Shown here in pieces: positions 33,567 through 41,420 of a stretch of 64,000 bases of DNA (position 1 is the first letter of the stretch; the number at the start of each line of letters is the position of its first letter). The notes under the pieces are model-generated. The model did not search any database and was not told the DNA's origin. It worked only from the letters and a program-made list of their open reading frames with translations. This DNA comes from an uncultured Clostridium sp. (GTDB taxonomy: Bacteria > Bacillota > Clostridia > Peptostreptococcales > Peptostreptococcaceae): NCBI GenBank assembly GCA_937944945.1, contig CALEBD010000406.1, positions 89,248 through 153,247 on the forward strand. The letters run 5' to 3'. The position numbers and the translations under genes are program-made.

Positions 33567-34351
33567 GCTATAAGTTTTTCAATATATTCTCTATCCTCTC
33601 CTTTAAAGATTGGAATCTCATTATCAATAAACCAATAACTTCTTAAAGTTTGATTCATAGTCTGATGATATTTCTTTATACAGCAGCTTCCTCTTTTAAA
33701 CTTAGTAGGATAATCATTCCAGTTAATTCCTTTCTCCTGAAATAGTAACTCTTGAATTTGATTAGAGTTTAGACCTTCCAACTGTTTGTGAGAGAAATGT
33801 GCCTGCCCAGCTGAAGAAATGCTGTTCCTCGTAGCATCCTGCTGTCTCCATAGGATACAATTAGTTACTTCCTCTTTTGGAATGTTAAAGCATCTGGCAT
33901 CAAACATTGCTCCAGTCTTAAGAGAACGCTTATATGAGCTAGTTAACTCATCATCGTCTAACTTTCCATTATAAGAAAGCTCTACGATTTGCTCTTGAAA
34001 TCTTCTGTTAAAAATAAGAGTTGCCATAGACGCTGCCACACTACATATCTTCTGGACGTTATAATCAAACCAGGCGTCAGTAGTAAGTTTCTGATAGTCG
34101 ATAAGTACTAAAGTAATTTCATCAGACTGTGTGTATCCCAAAACACATCCCTGAATATTCTCACATAAGTACTTCATTGTTTCCTGCATAGCATTACACA
34201 TAGCCCCATCAAAGGGTTTATTAAAACCTCTTGTGAATGTGTGAAATGCTTTTCCATCTAGTCTTATAATAACTGGTGTGCGTCTAGCTAAAAATGTTTT
34301 AGAACGATTCTCATAATAAGATTTCATTCTATCTCCTAATTCATCTTTCAT
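33563..34351 (-). CDS. Thg1-like tRNA 3'-5' polymerase (tRNA-His guanylyltransferase family)
   Basis: 262 aa. The N-terminal block IIRLDGKAFHTFTRGFNKPFD and the second catalytic block LGYTQSDEITLVL are the paired metal-binding motifs of the Thg1/TLP family. Bacterial and phage-type members (TLPs) add nucleotides in the 3'-to-5' direction and repair 5'-truncated tRNAs; classical Thg1 adds G-1 to tRNA-His. With CCA-adding enzyme, polynucleotide kinase and RNA ligase in the same block, a tRNA-repair role is the best reading. Confidence 0.87.
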   Translation of the reverse strand: MKDELGDRMKSYYENRSKTFLARRTPVIIRLDGKAFHTFTRGFNKPFDGAMCNAMQETMKYLCENIQGCVLGYTQSDEITLVLIDYQKLTTDAWFDYNVQKICSVAASMATLIFNRRFQEQIVELSYNGKLDDDELTSSYKRSLKTGAMFDARCFNIPKEEVTNCILWRQQDATRNSISSAGQAHFSHKQLEGLNSNQIQELLFQEKGINWNDYPTKFKRGSCCIKKYHQTMNQTLRSYWFIDNEIPIFKGEDREYIEKLIA

Positions 34352-34878
34352 AGCTTTTCTTTAGATATACTTATACTTCCTTCGTAGGCATTTCCAAAAA
34401 TCTTATATTTAAAATCTTTATCTGGTTTTGTACAAATTATACAATAGTATGCATCTTGTCCTAGAGTCGCTTTTCCAGCATAAGAACATTTCCAACCTAG
34501 CATTTCCATCACTCTTCTTGCTGTAGAAAATGCTATATCTCCACCTCTAAACAATTCTGGCTCACCTTCCATAATTAGCGACAAATTCTCGGAAATACTT
34601 CTTATACTTTGAGTAATAATCTCTCCCCCATTAACTAGTTCGGCATTATGCCACATAAGTTCATCCTTATCATTGTAAATCTCTCTAGTAGGACTTCCAT
34701 TATTATCTACTGGATCTAACTCATCAATAACTTCATAGATTTGTTCGGAATCATAACAATCAACCTCTCCATACCTAACTTTCTCAACCGCCTCCTCTAT
34801 AGTATTAGCTTCTACATCATAGAAGTACCTGTTCCAAGAGCGGGACAATATATCCTCATATAGTTTAAATTTTGTCAT
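34348..34878 (-). CDS. Hypothetical protein
   Basis: 176 aa. The N-terminal half is acidic (EAVEKVRYGEVDCYDSEQ); the C-terminal half has MLGWKCSYAGKATLGQDAYY. No family recognised. ATGA-type overlaps on both sides. Confidence 0.62.
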   Translation of the reverse strand: MTKFKLYEDILSRSWNRYFYDVEANTIEEAVEKVRYGEVDCYDSEQIYEVIDELDPVDNNGSPTREIYNDKDELMWHNAELVNGGEIITQSIRSISENLSLIMEGEPELFRGGDIAFSTARRVMEMLGWKCSYAGKATLGQDAYYCIICTKPDKDFKYKIFGNAYEGSISISKEKL

Positions 34879-35417
34879 AGCTCACTGATTAAAATTTCAG
34901 AATCCAGGTCTTTTCCACTATAGTCAACAATCTTAAGTTTCCAGTTGCCAAGGAATCTGGCTTTACATACTTCCTTAGCTATGGCTATTACATCTTCAGG
35001 AGAATAGAAAGCGTTAGTCTTATCACCAACCTTATATCCGTTCCATCGTGAACTATCTTTTTCAATTTCCTCGGAAGTAACAGGCCTTACTAATTCTATT
35101 CTATAGAATCCAGCAGCTAGAGGATTTTTCTCTTCAGCCTCATATGTTTCCGTACACATAGTGTAAGTATTTGGGCTGTCCTCTGGACTGAAACTTACTC
35201 CATCAATGATAATATTACCATAATAATGAACTGCATTCCAACTTACTCCACGATAAGTAGTTACATCTAGTGTAACAGTTCTCGGAGAATTATTTCTAAT
35301 CCAAGAACCCCTAGTGATAAATCCAGGAATAGAAATATCCAGTCCTGCATCATCTCTAAATACTTCTGGGTAGTCTTTTCTATCCCAACAATGTTCAATA
35401 GCTTCTTTTATATTCAT
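34875..35417 (-). CDS. Hypothetical protein
   Basis: 180 aa, predominantly beta by composition (RTVTLDVTTYRGVSWNAVHY), with a Cys-poor globular look. No family recognised. It overlaps the next gene by 4 nt and follows a small gene by 1 nt. Confidence 0.62.
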   Translation of the reverse strand: MNIKEAIEHCWDRKDYPEVFRDDAGLDISIPGFITRGSWIRNNSPRTVTLDVTTYRGVSWNAVHYYGNIIIDGVSFSPEDSPNTYTMCTETYEAEEKNPLAAGFYRIELVRPVTSEEIEKDSSRWNGYKVGDKTNAFYSPEDVIAIAKEVCKARFLGNWKLKIVDYSGKDLDSEILISEL

Positions 35418-35418
35418 A

Positions 35419-35586
35419 TCACCTAGGAACTACGTCCAAATCAGTTATATAAAACGAATTATCATCTATATCCTTTTGCACAAAGTAGCCTCTAACCTCT
35501 ACAGTCTCTCCGCTTAAGGTGTGTATCATAACCTCTCTGTCTTGGTCAAACTGCTCTAATATTTTAATTAATTGTCCTACTAACAT
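35419..35586 (-). CDS. Small hypothetical protein
   Basis: A 55-aa frame from ATG 35586 to TGA 35421-35419, reading MLVGQLIKILEQFDQDREV and later GYFVQKDIDDNSFYITDLD. The pattern of an N-terminal helix then strands resembles many small phage proteins that open with an L-x-x-L-x-x-hydrophobic helix. It overlaps the TAG stop of the upstream gene by 7 nt and ends 1 nt before the next ATG. Confidence 0.66.
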   Translation of the reverse strand: MLVGQLIKILEQFDQDREVMIHTLSGETVEVRGYFVQKDIDDNSFYITDLDVVPR

Positions 35587-35966
35587 TCCCATATAGGATA
35601 ATATTCATTATAGTGTAAACAAAACCTATATAATCTATTAGCTGCTTCAACTGGAGTATGACCATCCCATTCATCTGCTTTCCATCTTTCAGGAATATTA
35701 AACAGATTCCAATCCTCTATTCTGTAATGATTACTTACTTGACCAGTAGGAAGATAAGCCATAACTATGAACCATCCTCCTCCAAAGCATAGCTCTCCAT
35801 CTGAGTGTCTATAAGATTTGTGGACTTCATATTTACCTTCTAAACTGTTAAAGAATGCTGCATTATACAGCATTCTATAATGATAAAGTTCGTCAAAGCT
35901 ATGAAATCCATCGGAGATCTTGCCTTCTGGAAGAAATAGATTCTTTAACCTTTGTAGAAGTTTCAT
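35580..35966 (-). CDS. Hypothetical protein
   Basis: 128 aa, aromatic-rich (CFGGGWFIVMAYLPTG, HYNEYYPIWEC). No family recognised. The frame ends in two consecutive TAG codons and then reaches TAA after two more, so readthrough would add only four residues. Confidence 0.62.
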   Translation of the reverse strand: MKLLQRLKNLFLPEGKISDGFHSFDELYHYRMLYNAAFFNSLEGKYEVHKSYRHSDGELCFGGGWFIVMAYLPTGQVSNHYRIEDWNLFNIPERWKADEWDGHTPVEAANRLYRFCLHYNEYYPIWEC

Positions 35967-35967
35967 A

Positions 35968-37807
35968 TTAGAACTTTCCTTCGTTAGGTTGTAGACATAT
36001 AAGTCCCTGTTCTCTCCACATCTTTACACACTTAGAACTATCATCAAGGACAAATTGTACGTTATACTTTCCCTTGATATTTTCCTCGTAGATTCTTCTC
36101 TTACAGTCTGGACCTGGACTATAGTCTCCTACTGGTCTAAAGAACATAGCATCAGACGGAATCTCATTCTTCTTTAACCATTCCTTTGTAGCATCTACAA
36201 CCTCAGCAGTTCCTTCTCTACCAGTAACTATGAAAACTAAGCAATGTTCTCCCATTTGTCTTACTAGACGACAAATCTCTTCTACTGGAGTATCCTCTAG
36301 CATACCATTGGCACTATTTTCTCCATAGAACGGTCTTCCAGAAGTATTTAGGCAAAGAGTGGCATCCATATCTACTAATATCACTGGTCTTCCTCCATCA
36401 ACGTGTTCAGCCTTATTCTTAAGCATTTCCTTAATATCGGAACTAATGATAAAGTTTCTGTAACGTCTCCAAGTTTCTTTAATGACCTTCTCCCCAATAG
36501 GATTAGGACGAGCCGCATCTCTACGAATACATTCCTCGACCGGAGTCCAAAAGTCTTTGTATTCTATATTCACATGAATACCAGTATCTTTCTCTATATT
36601 CTCACACAAAGTACGAATCCATGCATCCTCTTTAGGATTTAGGTTCATATTATCAACTACTACATCATAACCCTTAATAAGGGCAAATGTAATCATATTA
36701 GCTTTAGCCTCTGTTACTAACTTTTCTCTACTTGGAACCCAATAGTCTCCTAACATGTTACGAACATCATCATTATTGAATCTCACACGATGTTCTGGGT
36801 CTTCATGACACCATTGTTTAGCCCAAGTAGACTTTCCCGACCCCTGTCACTGGAGCCCTCTGCATATAATTAGCTTTCGCTGGCAGAGGGCTCCTTTATC
36901 ATTAGTTTGTTCCATTTACGTTTCAAATGAAATAAGTTATTATTAGTTATTACATCTTGTAACAACTGTAGTATCTCTCTTCTGCATATCCTGATAGTTA
37001 TAGTTGTAGAACCTTCCCTATTTGATATGTGCTCTGGAATATCAAGCGTCTCCATAAATTCCTGATAGAATTGGGTCCATGACTCATGAGCTGTAATAGT
37101 TATACAGAAGGCATTAGAAGAACCGTTAGGTTGAATACTTCCATCACCATCTATTATTCCTATTAGTAAAGCTAGCAGTAATTCCTTATCATAATCCTTA
37201 AATACAAAGAAATCTATAGGATTATATGTCTTCCTAGGCTTAAATCCGTATTTCTCCATAAATTTAGGGTTCTCTATACTATTTGCAAAGGATATACGAT
37301 ATGATTTAGTATCTTCTCTATACATAATCTTATTGTTATAAGCTATATACTCACAGAATGCTTCTATCACACCCAAATCTTTCTCTGCGAGCCCTAACTC
37401 AAATTTACCTCCACTATGGAATGAACCATCAGCTATCAGAAATCCAATCCAGTAAAACGATTGAGGGGTTTGTTCAGTCATAAGTCTATTCAAACTGTTT
37501 CCTCTCTTAATAGAGTCATTAAAGTGGTGTCCAGTTTTAAATATACTGCTCTTACTAGCTGCGCAGCTCTTACACACCGAACCCTTCTTAACCGCTTTAT
37601 TGTAATCTGATTTCCTAGCGTATGTAATCTCTTTACCACAGTTGGGACACGTTCTAATAAATTTAATTTCTTCACACATACGTATCATATTTAGTATATG
37701 CAAAGTTACTTAAATTTATTTCCAGAACCTAGTAAACCACGTTAGCAGATGTTAATTTTACCACTTCCTTGAATACCTCTACAAATAATAAGTTTTCTCT
37801 CTTTCAT
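35968..37807 (-). CDS. pnk: Polynucleotide kinase-phosphatase, T4 Pnkp type, interrupted by a group I intron
   Basis: Two exons: 37807-37763 (MKERKLIICRGIQGS) and 36837-35968 (starting GKSTWAKQW). Joined, they restore the P-loop GIQGSGKST and give a 304-aa protein, very close to the 301 aa of T4 Pnkp. The kinase part continues with FNNDDVRNML and DNMNLNP; the C-terminal HAD phosphatase part has VDMDATLC and VTGREG and LDDSSKCV. The family phosphorylates 5'-OH and removes 3'- or cyclic phosphates at RNA breaks, preparing ends for RNA ligase (here 47548-48915). Without splicing, exon 1 reads into a stop a few codons after its GSGK, and exon 2 lacks a start ahead of the P-loop. MazG ends immediately before the ATG. 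Confidence 0.9.
36852..36894 (-). other. Terminal hairpin of the group I intron (P9 candidate)
   Basis: Arms 36852-36863 and 36883-36894 are perfect 12-bp inverted repeats. The loop includes AGCGAAAGCT, a small stem with a GAAA tetraloop typical of tertiary docking in group I introns. The endonuclease stop codon (36872-36870) lies inside the loop, so coding and structural constraints overlap. Confidence 0.72.
36870..37688 (-). CDS. LAGLIDADG homing endonuclease in the intron
   Basis: 272 aa from ATG 37688 (ATG 37679 also possible). Two LAGLIDADG-type helices are visible: FYWIGFLIADGSFH near residue 78 and LLALLIGIIDGDGSI near residue 172, so it is a two-repeat, monomeric type. An N-terminal CPNCG and CKSC pair probably forms a zinc finger. 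Such enzymes cut the intronless allele and copy the intron into it; some also aid splicing as maturases. The final codons lie in the 3' terminal hairpin of the intron. Confidence 0.88.
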   Translation of the reverse strand: MIRMCEEIKFIRTCPNCGKEITYARKSDYNKAVKKGSVCKSCAASKSSIFKTGHHFNDSIKRGNSLNRLMTEQTPQSFYWIGFLIADGSFHSGGKFELGLAEKDLGVIEAFCEYIAYNNKIMYREDTKSYRISFANSIENPKFMEKYGFKPRKTYNPIDFFVFKDYDKELLLALLIGIIDGDGSIQPNGSSNAFCITITAHESWTQFYQEFMETLDIPEHISNREGSTTITIRICRREILQLLQDVITNNNLFHLKRKWNKLMIKEPSASES

Positions 37808-38083
37808 TTAATCAGTATATTTTGATAAACGTTCTTTTAATCTTTCTAGCTTTCTTTCTTTTTCCAGTTCAACTTTTTCCTTTCCAAGATAATAAGAAAG
37901 CTGTTCGCACATAATCATAACGTCAGCAATTTCAGTTATAATATCATCATTACCAACTCTACCTCTTCTAAACTTACAGATAGCATTAGTAAGTTCACTA
38001 CACTCTTCTACCACCATAGCAGCCTGAGCTGGAAATCCGTAAATCTCCATTGCCTTTCTGCATAAGTTTTCTGAATCAATCAT
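37808..38083 (-). CDS. MazG-like nucleotide pyrophosphohydrolase
   Basis: 91 aa. The MazG helical core is visible: VVEECSELTNAICKFRRG and then ITEIADVMIMCEQL, which supply the Glu/Asp metal ligands. It would hydrolyse (d)NTPs, or possibly (p)ppGpp, to monophosphates. It fits the nucleotide-hygiene set (dUTPase, UDG). It abuts the polynucleotide kinase ATG directly (TAA-ATG). Confidence 0.85.
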   Translation of the reverse strand: MIDSENLCRKAMEIYGFPAQAAMVVEECSELTNAICKFRRGRVGNDDIITEIADVMIMCEQLSYYLGKEKVELEKERKLERLKERLSKYTD

Positions 38084-38297
38084 TACAAATTTCTTTCATT
38101 TTATCGTGAAACAATTTAACGGCATCTTCATTAGTATAGCTTTTTTGAGCTAACAATTTACATACATAAGCTCCCTGACCAATACTTCTCCTAATCTCTA
38201 TAACATCATCAAAATGTATCTCTCTAACTGTAGGAAGAGAGTTTAGAGATTCAGTTAATTTACGAGATTCTAAAATATGATACATATTATTTCTCAT
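38076..38297 (-). CDS. Small hypothetical protein
   Basis: 73 aa, MRNNMYHILESRKLTESLNS at the start. No family recognised. Overlaps MazG by 8 nt and the CCA-adding enzyme by 11 nt. Confidence 0.62.
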   Translation of the reverse strand: MRNNMYHILESRKLTESLNSLPTVREIHFDDVIEIRRSIGQGAYVCKLLAQKSYTNEDAVKLFHDKMKEICND

Positions 38298-39051
38298 TAG
38301 TTGGCTTGAGCCACAAGTTAGTCTTTTTGAAGATATACTCTTCTAGCTCTGGAAGCTGACTTAGATAACGAAGTGTTCCTAATGTATTATATTTAAAACA
38401 TTTAGTTAATTCCTCTCTTATTCTTTCCTCTGATACTACAGACATCTTGTCGAAGTAATCATACTTCCTCATAGCCCTCCAAGCGTCATCGGCAATAGTA
38501 AACCTTTTAGTAATAGCAAACCTTATTGCTCTGAGAATCCTCAGAGGATCATCGTCAAAGGTTTTCACTGGGTCTAGAGGAGTTCTTATAATACTTCCCC
38601 ATATATCCTTCATACCATTAAAGTAGTCTACAATTTCACCAGTATCGGGGTCCTTTGCAAGAGCGTTAACAGTAAAGTCTCTGCGTGATAAATCATCGTA
38701 AAGAGTTCCTGGATATATTATTGGTGTTCTAGTACCAGGAATATATCCTACTTCTTTACGCGCCATTACGAAATCTGCTATACCTTGATATTTATGTCCT
38801 TCTGGAAACTTAGCTCGTATGGTATAACAACGAGGAGTTACTAAGAAAATTTTAAACTTTTGTTTTTCTAAATAGTCCTTCAGTTCATCAAACACCAACA
38901 TAGCTGGACTAGGTTGGGATTCTCGTGGGTGGATTTTATCGAAAACTTCTTTTGATGGTACAGCTACGTAATCGACGTCTTTGGATTTTATTCCTAGAAA
39001 TTCATCACGTATCTTACCACCAACTTCATAGAATTTAAAATCTTCCATCAT
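38287..39051 (-). CDS. cca: tRNA nucleotidyltransferase (CCA-adding enzyme), class II
   Basis: 254 aa. Opening block YEVGGKIRDEFLGIKSKDVDYV is the class II nucleotidyltransferase signature with DxD, followed by RRDFTVNALAKDP and DDPLRILRAIRFA, the motifs shared by bacterial CCA-adding enzymes and poly(A) polymerases. It is much shorter than bacterial enzymes (about 400 aa), keeping the head and neck and most probably lacking the tail. It would restore 3' CCA ends of tRNAs, complementing Thg1-like and Pnkp/ligase repair. Poly(A) polymerase activity is the alternative. Start overlaps the upstream stop (ATGATG). Confidence 0.87.
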   Translation of the reverse strand: MMEDFKFYEVGGKIRDEFLGIKSKDVDYVAVPSKEVFDKIHPRESQPSPAMLVFDELKDYLEKQKFKIFLVTPRCYTIRAKFPEGHKYQGIADFVMARKEVGYIPGTRTPIIYPGTLYDDLSRRDFTVNALAKDPDTGEIVDYFNGMKDIWGSIIRTPLDPVKTFDDDPLRILRAIRFAITKRFTIADDAWRAMRKYDYFDKMSVVSEERIREELTKCFKYNTLGTLRYLSQLPELEEYIFKKTNLWLKPTNEK

Positions 39052-39365
39052 TCTCCCTTTCCATAAATCTCTCCATCATACTCTTCCCATTCCTCATCGT
39101 CGCCTTCAAACTCCTCTATAGTATAGTGATAATAGTCTCCTTCACTAGTTTGCTCCCATAATTTATCCCAATCCTCATCTTCCATATCATCTGGGTCATA
39201 TCCAAATTCCTCAGCAATATCATTCTCGCAATCATAGAATTGGAAGTTTTCATAAGCTAACTGGTTAGCTATTTCGTCCAACTCATAATCATTTTCTGCC
39301 ATAGCACGGAATGTATCATCCATTCCGCACCAGCTAGTACTAACGTGAATTAAAAACCTTTTCAT
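39048..39365 (-). CDS. Acidic hypothetical protein
   Basis: 105 aa, opening MKRFLIHVSTSWCGMDDTF and then extremely rich in Asp and Glu (YDPDDMEDEDWDKLWE). The opening resembles that of the Ada-module protein at 31763-32185 (MKRFIYHIEHTYG), so the two may share an N-terminal domain. Function unknown. Confidence 0.63.
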   Translation of the reverse strand: MKRFLIHVSTSWCGMDDTFRAMAENDYELDEIANQLAYENFQFYDCENDIAEEFGYDPDDMEDEDWDKLWEQTSEGDYYHYTIEEFEGDDEEWEEYDGEIYGKGE

Positions 39366-39556
39366 AATTTCTTAATTGTTACTTCATCATAAGTCATACC
39401 TTCTACAACCCCATCTAAATAATGATATACTACATCCATTAGAGTATCCTCCGGTACATCTTCTAGGCTAGTATATTCCTCATCTCTACCATCGTTAGCA
39501 TCTATCAGCAGTGAGCTGTCAGAAATATCAAATGTAAATTCTAACTTAAATTTCAT
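39362..39556 (-). CDS. Small acidic hypothetical protein
   Basis: 64 aa, MKFKLEFTFDISDSSLLIDA followed by an acidic helix. Overlaps both neighbours by 4 nt. No family recognised. Confidence 0.6.
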   Translation of the reverse strand: MKFKLEFTFDISDSSLLIDANDGRDEEYTSLEDVPEDTLMDVVYHYLDGVVEGMTYDEVTIKKL

Positions 39557-39954
39557 GATACATTACAGCAAATTTTACTAAAACCAGAAAGAGAAAGAGA
39601 GCATTGCGTTACTATTGTGCCTATCATTTCACAATAGGACTTTGTAGTATTAAGCTCTTCAATATACTCTTGTAGGCTTATAATTTCATGGATATATTCA
39701 GAGTTTTGCGAAGCGTACTTCTCATAGATTTGAAGCCTACTCGTGCAACTCTTTAAGTCTTCCTCTATGCTTCTGACTACCTGGTCTATCATTTCAGTGG
39801 TGAGATTAGTATAGACATCACTGTTTCCAGCCCAAGCAATATTTATTTCATCACATATCGCTCTGTATACACAATGAGACCTACTGAAACTTACAATTTC
39901 TATTGGCTTATCTCCTTCTTTAGGAATACCATAAATATTTAAATAACTACTCAT
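39553..39954 (-). CDS. Hypothetical protein with helical core
   Basis: 133 aa. Opens MSSYLNIYGIPKEGDKPIEI; the middle (SIEEDLKSCTSRLQIYEKY, EIISLQEYIEELNTT) is a probable coiled coil. From memory, small phage proteins with this kind of opening and a helical hairpin are common and unassigned. Confidence 0.62.
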   Translation of the reverse strand: MSSYLNIYGIPKEGDKPIEIVSFSRSHCVYRAICDEINIAWAGNSDVYTNLTTEMIDQVVRSIEEDLKSCTSRLQIYEKYASQNSEYIHEIISLQEYIEELNTTKSYCEMIGTIVTQCSLSLSGFSKICCNVS

Positions 39955-40175
39955 AATTCTTCTATTAGTTTAGTTAGTAGTACCTTTAATTGTTTAATAA
40001 CTTCTCCTTTTGAGGATTCTGTCATGCATGACCCATAGACATCTAGAGAACCTTCAATGGATTCAAAGAAGTCATTTTCAATAAATTTACCTTCCCCATA
40101 TAGTAACGTCTCACCAAAACATTTAAGAATTTGGTCATCAGTTAATGCTTCTGTTGTTATAAAATCTACAGTCAT
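39951..40175 (-). CDS. Small hypothetical protein
   Basis: 74 aa, MTVDFITTEALTDDQILKCF with a helical C-terminus ending VLLTKLIEEL. ATGA overlaps on both sides. No family recognised. Confidence 0.6.
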   Translation of the reverse strand: MTVDFITTEALTDDQILKCFGETLLYGEGKFIENDFFESIEGSLDVYGSCMTESSKGEVIKQLKVLLTKLIEEL

Positions 40176-40642
40176 TTATTTAATATTTTAATTGCTTGCT
40201 CAATATGTTCTTTCGTAATACCATGCATATAATCTATATGGATAAAATTATCCTTTTGGGAGTATAGCATATCCTGATCGTCATCGAAGATAACGTAGCT
40301 AGTTATATCTTTTGACTCTAATACGTATTGTATTTCGTTCCCTCTACAAAGTGTACTTCTGATGTCATCATTCTGGCAAGTATAACAGAAGTGAGGAGTC
40401 TTTCCTATAATTGCATCACAATATAAGCCATTGTCATACAAATATTCACAAGAATTTTCATAATCAGACCTCCATGATGAAGACATAATTATTTTAGCCC
40501 CAGTAGCATCTATTAAATCATTTATAAGCTCAATACATTCTGGATCAATGTCTCCTCCATTGTATCCTCCAACACCACGAGTCTTGACATACCAATCATT
40601 ACTATTCAAGACTCCATCAATATCTAAGAAAATTACTTTCAT
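40172..40642 (-). CDS. HAD-superfamily phosphatase of the RNA-repair-associated type
   Basis: 156 aa. Motif I FLDIDGVLNS at the N-terminus, motif II IIMSSSWRSDY, and motif IV YVIFDDDQDM make up a complete small HAD fold. The SSSWR block is typical of the HAD family described as associated with RNA repair (Swiss Army Knife) proteins. It probably removes a phosphate from a nucleotide or RNA end; the substrate is inferred only from family and neighbourhood. Confidence 0.82.
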   Translation of the reverse strand: MKVIFLDIDGVLNSNDWYVKTRGVGGYNGGDIDPECIELINDLIDATGAKIIMSSSWRSDYENSCEYLYDNGLYCDAIIGKTPHFCYTCQNDDIRSTLCRGNEIQYVLESKDITSYVIFDDDQDMLYSQKDNFIHIDYMHGITKEHIEQAIKILNK

Positions 40643-40715
40643 AATAAGCCTAAATAATTAGCTTCATAAACCATTTGGAGAAACATTGTAGGGCATATGT
40701 CCTCTAGGCCCTCCT
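40643..40715 (-). other. Short intergenic stretch, possible TAG-readthrough extension
   Basis: 73 nt between a HAD gene and a gene ending in TAG. No promoter or terminator is clear. If TAG is Gln, the upstream frame continues through here for about 33 codons and ends inside the HAD gene; the added residues are basic and not obviously domain-like. Confidence 0.4.
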
Positions 40716-40988
40716 CTAAAGTCCACTATTAGTAAAATAATCCCAAGTATTTTCACCAGTAAGAAGCCCTTCTACATCATTAGTAAAATCATCAATTTCA
40801 TCCTTAATATCGTCTTCCTCATCAATACTTCTTGCCCACCAATCATCTAAGAGTAAATCCATGTTTACTCCTAATGCTGATGCTGCAATAAAACGAGCTT
40901 CGTCGAATGTAAGATGTTTCTTTAAGATTAAACCCGTCCAAGAGCCATTACAGCTTATTACATCAAGTTCCGGTAGTTGTATCTTCAT
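40716..40988 (-). CDS. Hypothetical protein ending in TAG
   Basis: 90 aa from ATG 40988 (MKIQLPELDVISCNGSWTGL). The C-terminal half is acidic (IDEEDDIKDEIDDFTND). No family recognised. The stop is TAG at 40718-40716; unlike other TAG-ended early genes, no other stop follows closely, so this gene tests whether TAG terminates in early genes. Confidence 0.6.
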   Translation of the reverse strand: MKIQLPELDVISCNGSWTGLILKKHLTFDEARFIAASALGVNMDLLLDDWWARSIDEEDDIKDEIDDFTNDVEGLLTGENTWDYFTNSGL

Positions 40989-41139
40989 ATCCAAATTCTT
41001 TTAAAAAAACTTCTATTATTTTCTGAGAATCTTCTTCAAAAATATTTTGTAAAGCCTTAATTGCATCCTCTTTCTTTATATAATCGCCTGTGCCATTAGC
41101 ACAGACAATCATAGCTCTCATTGGTGTATAAGTATCCAT
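40963..41139 (-). CDS. Small hypothetical protein
   Basis: A 58-aa frame from ATG 41139 to TGA 40965-40963, reading MDTYTPMRAMIVCANGTGDY then a helical KKEDAIKALQNIFEEDSQK. It fills an otherwise empty 150-nt gap, lies 2 nt after the upstream stop and overlaps the next gene by 26 nt. Function unknown. Confidence 0.65.
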   Translation of the reverse strand: MDTYTPMRAMIVCANGTGDYIKKEDAIKALQNIFEEDSQKIIEVFLKEFGYEDTTTGT

Positions 41140-41141
41140 AA

Positions 41142-41420
41142 TTACTTAGTAACATTTGGTTCGGTATAAGAAACTGGTTCGTACAATTCCCAGCCAGTTA
41201 ACCATACTGGAACAATTACGGTTTCTATAGCAACAATATCCCAAACAATGTTCTCAAAACATGCTTCATATGTTACTCCTTCAATCTTATTAGATTGGTA
41301 GTTAGCCCAACCATAAGGTTCAGCTACAAACTTAGTCCCATCAGCTCTCTCAAAAGTCTTGCTATCTGCACATGACATCATAGCAAGAACCATCATAAAT
41401 AAAACTATAAACTTCTTCAT
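41142..41420 (-). CDS. Probable secreted lipoprotein
   Basis: 92 aa. The first 18 residues (MKKFIVLFMMVLAMMSCADS) form a signal peptide with a Cys at position 17 preceded by Met-Ser, a loose lipobox of the kind accepted in Bacteroidetes. The mature part has a WLTGWELYEP segment and no family I recognise. A phage lipoprotein placed in the envelope of the infected cell may alter surface properties or exclude other phages; this is inference. The gene follows a structured intergenic stretch that may hold its promoter or leader. Confidence 0.75.
   Translation of the reverse strand: MKKFIVLFMMVLAMMSCADSKTFERADGTKFVAEPYGWANYQSNKIEGVTYEACFENIVWDIVAIETVIVPVWLTGWELYEPVSYTEPNVTK

Larger units (their letters stand above)
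36838..37762 (-). mobile_element. Group I intron with LAGLIDADG homing endonuclease
   Basis: 925 nt inserted within the codons for the P-loop of the kinase gene. The left exon ends in T and the intron ends in G (...GGGGTCG), the expected U and omega-G of group I splice sites; removing 36838-37762 restores GGA-AGT-GGA-AAG-TCT (G-S-G-K-S). The 3' end carries a 12-bp perfect hairpin (36852-36894) with an inner GAAA-capped stem, suitable as P9. I did not establish P1, P3, P7 or the guide sequence by eye. Confidence 0.82.

Noticed and set aside
36870..36900. The 12-bp hairpin as a transcription terminator
   Set aside because: It lacks a following U-run, lies at the 3' end of a predicted intron and has a GAAA-capped inner stem, all better explained by intron structure.
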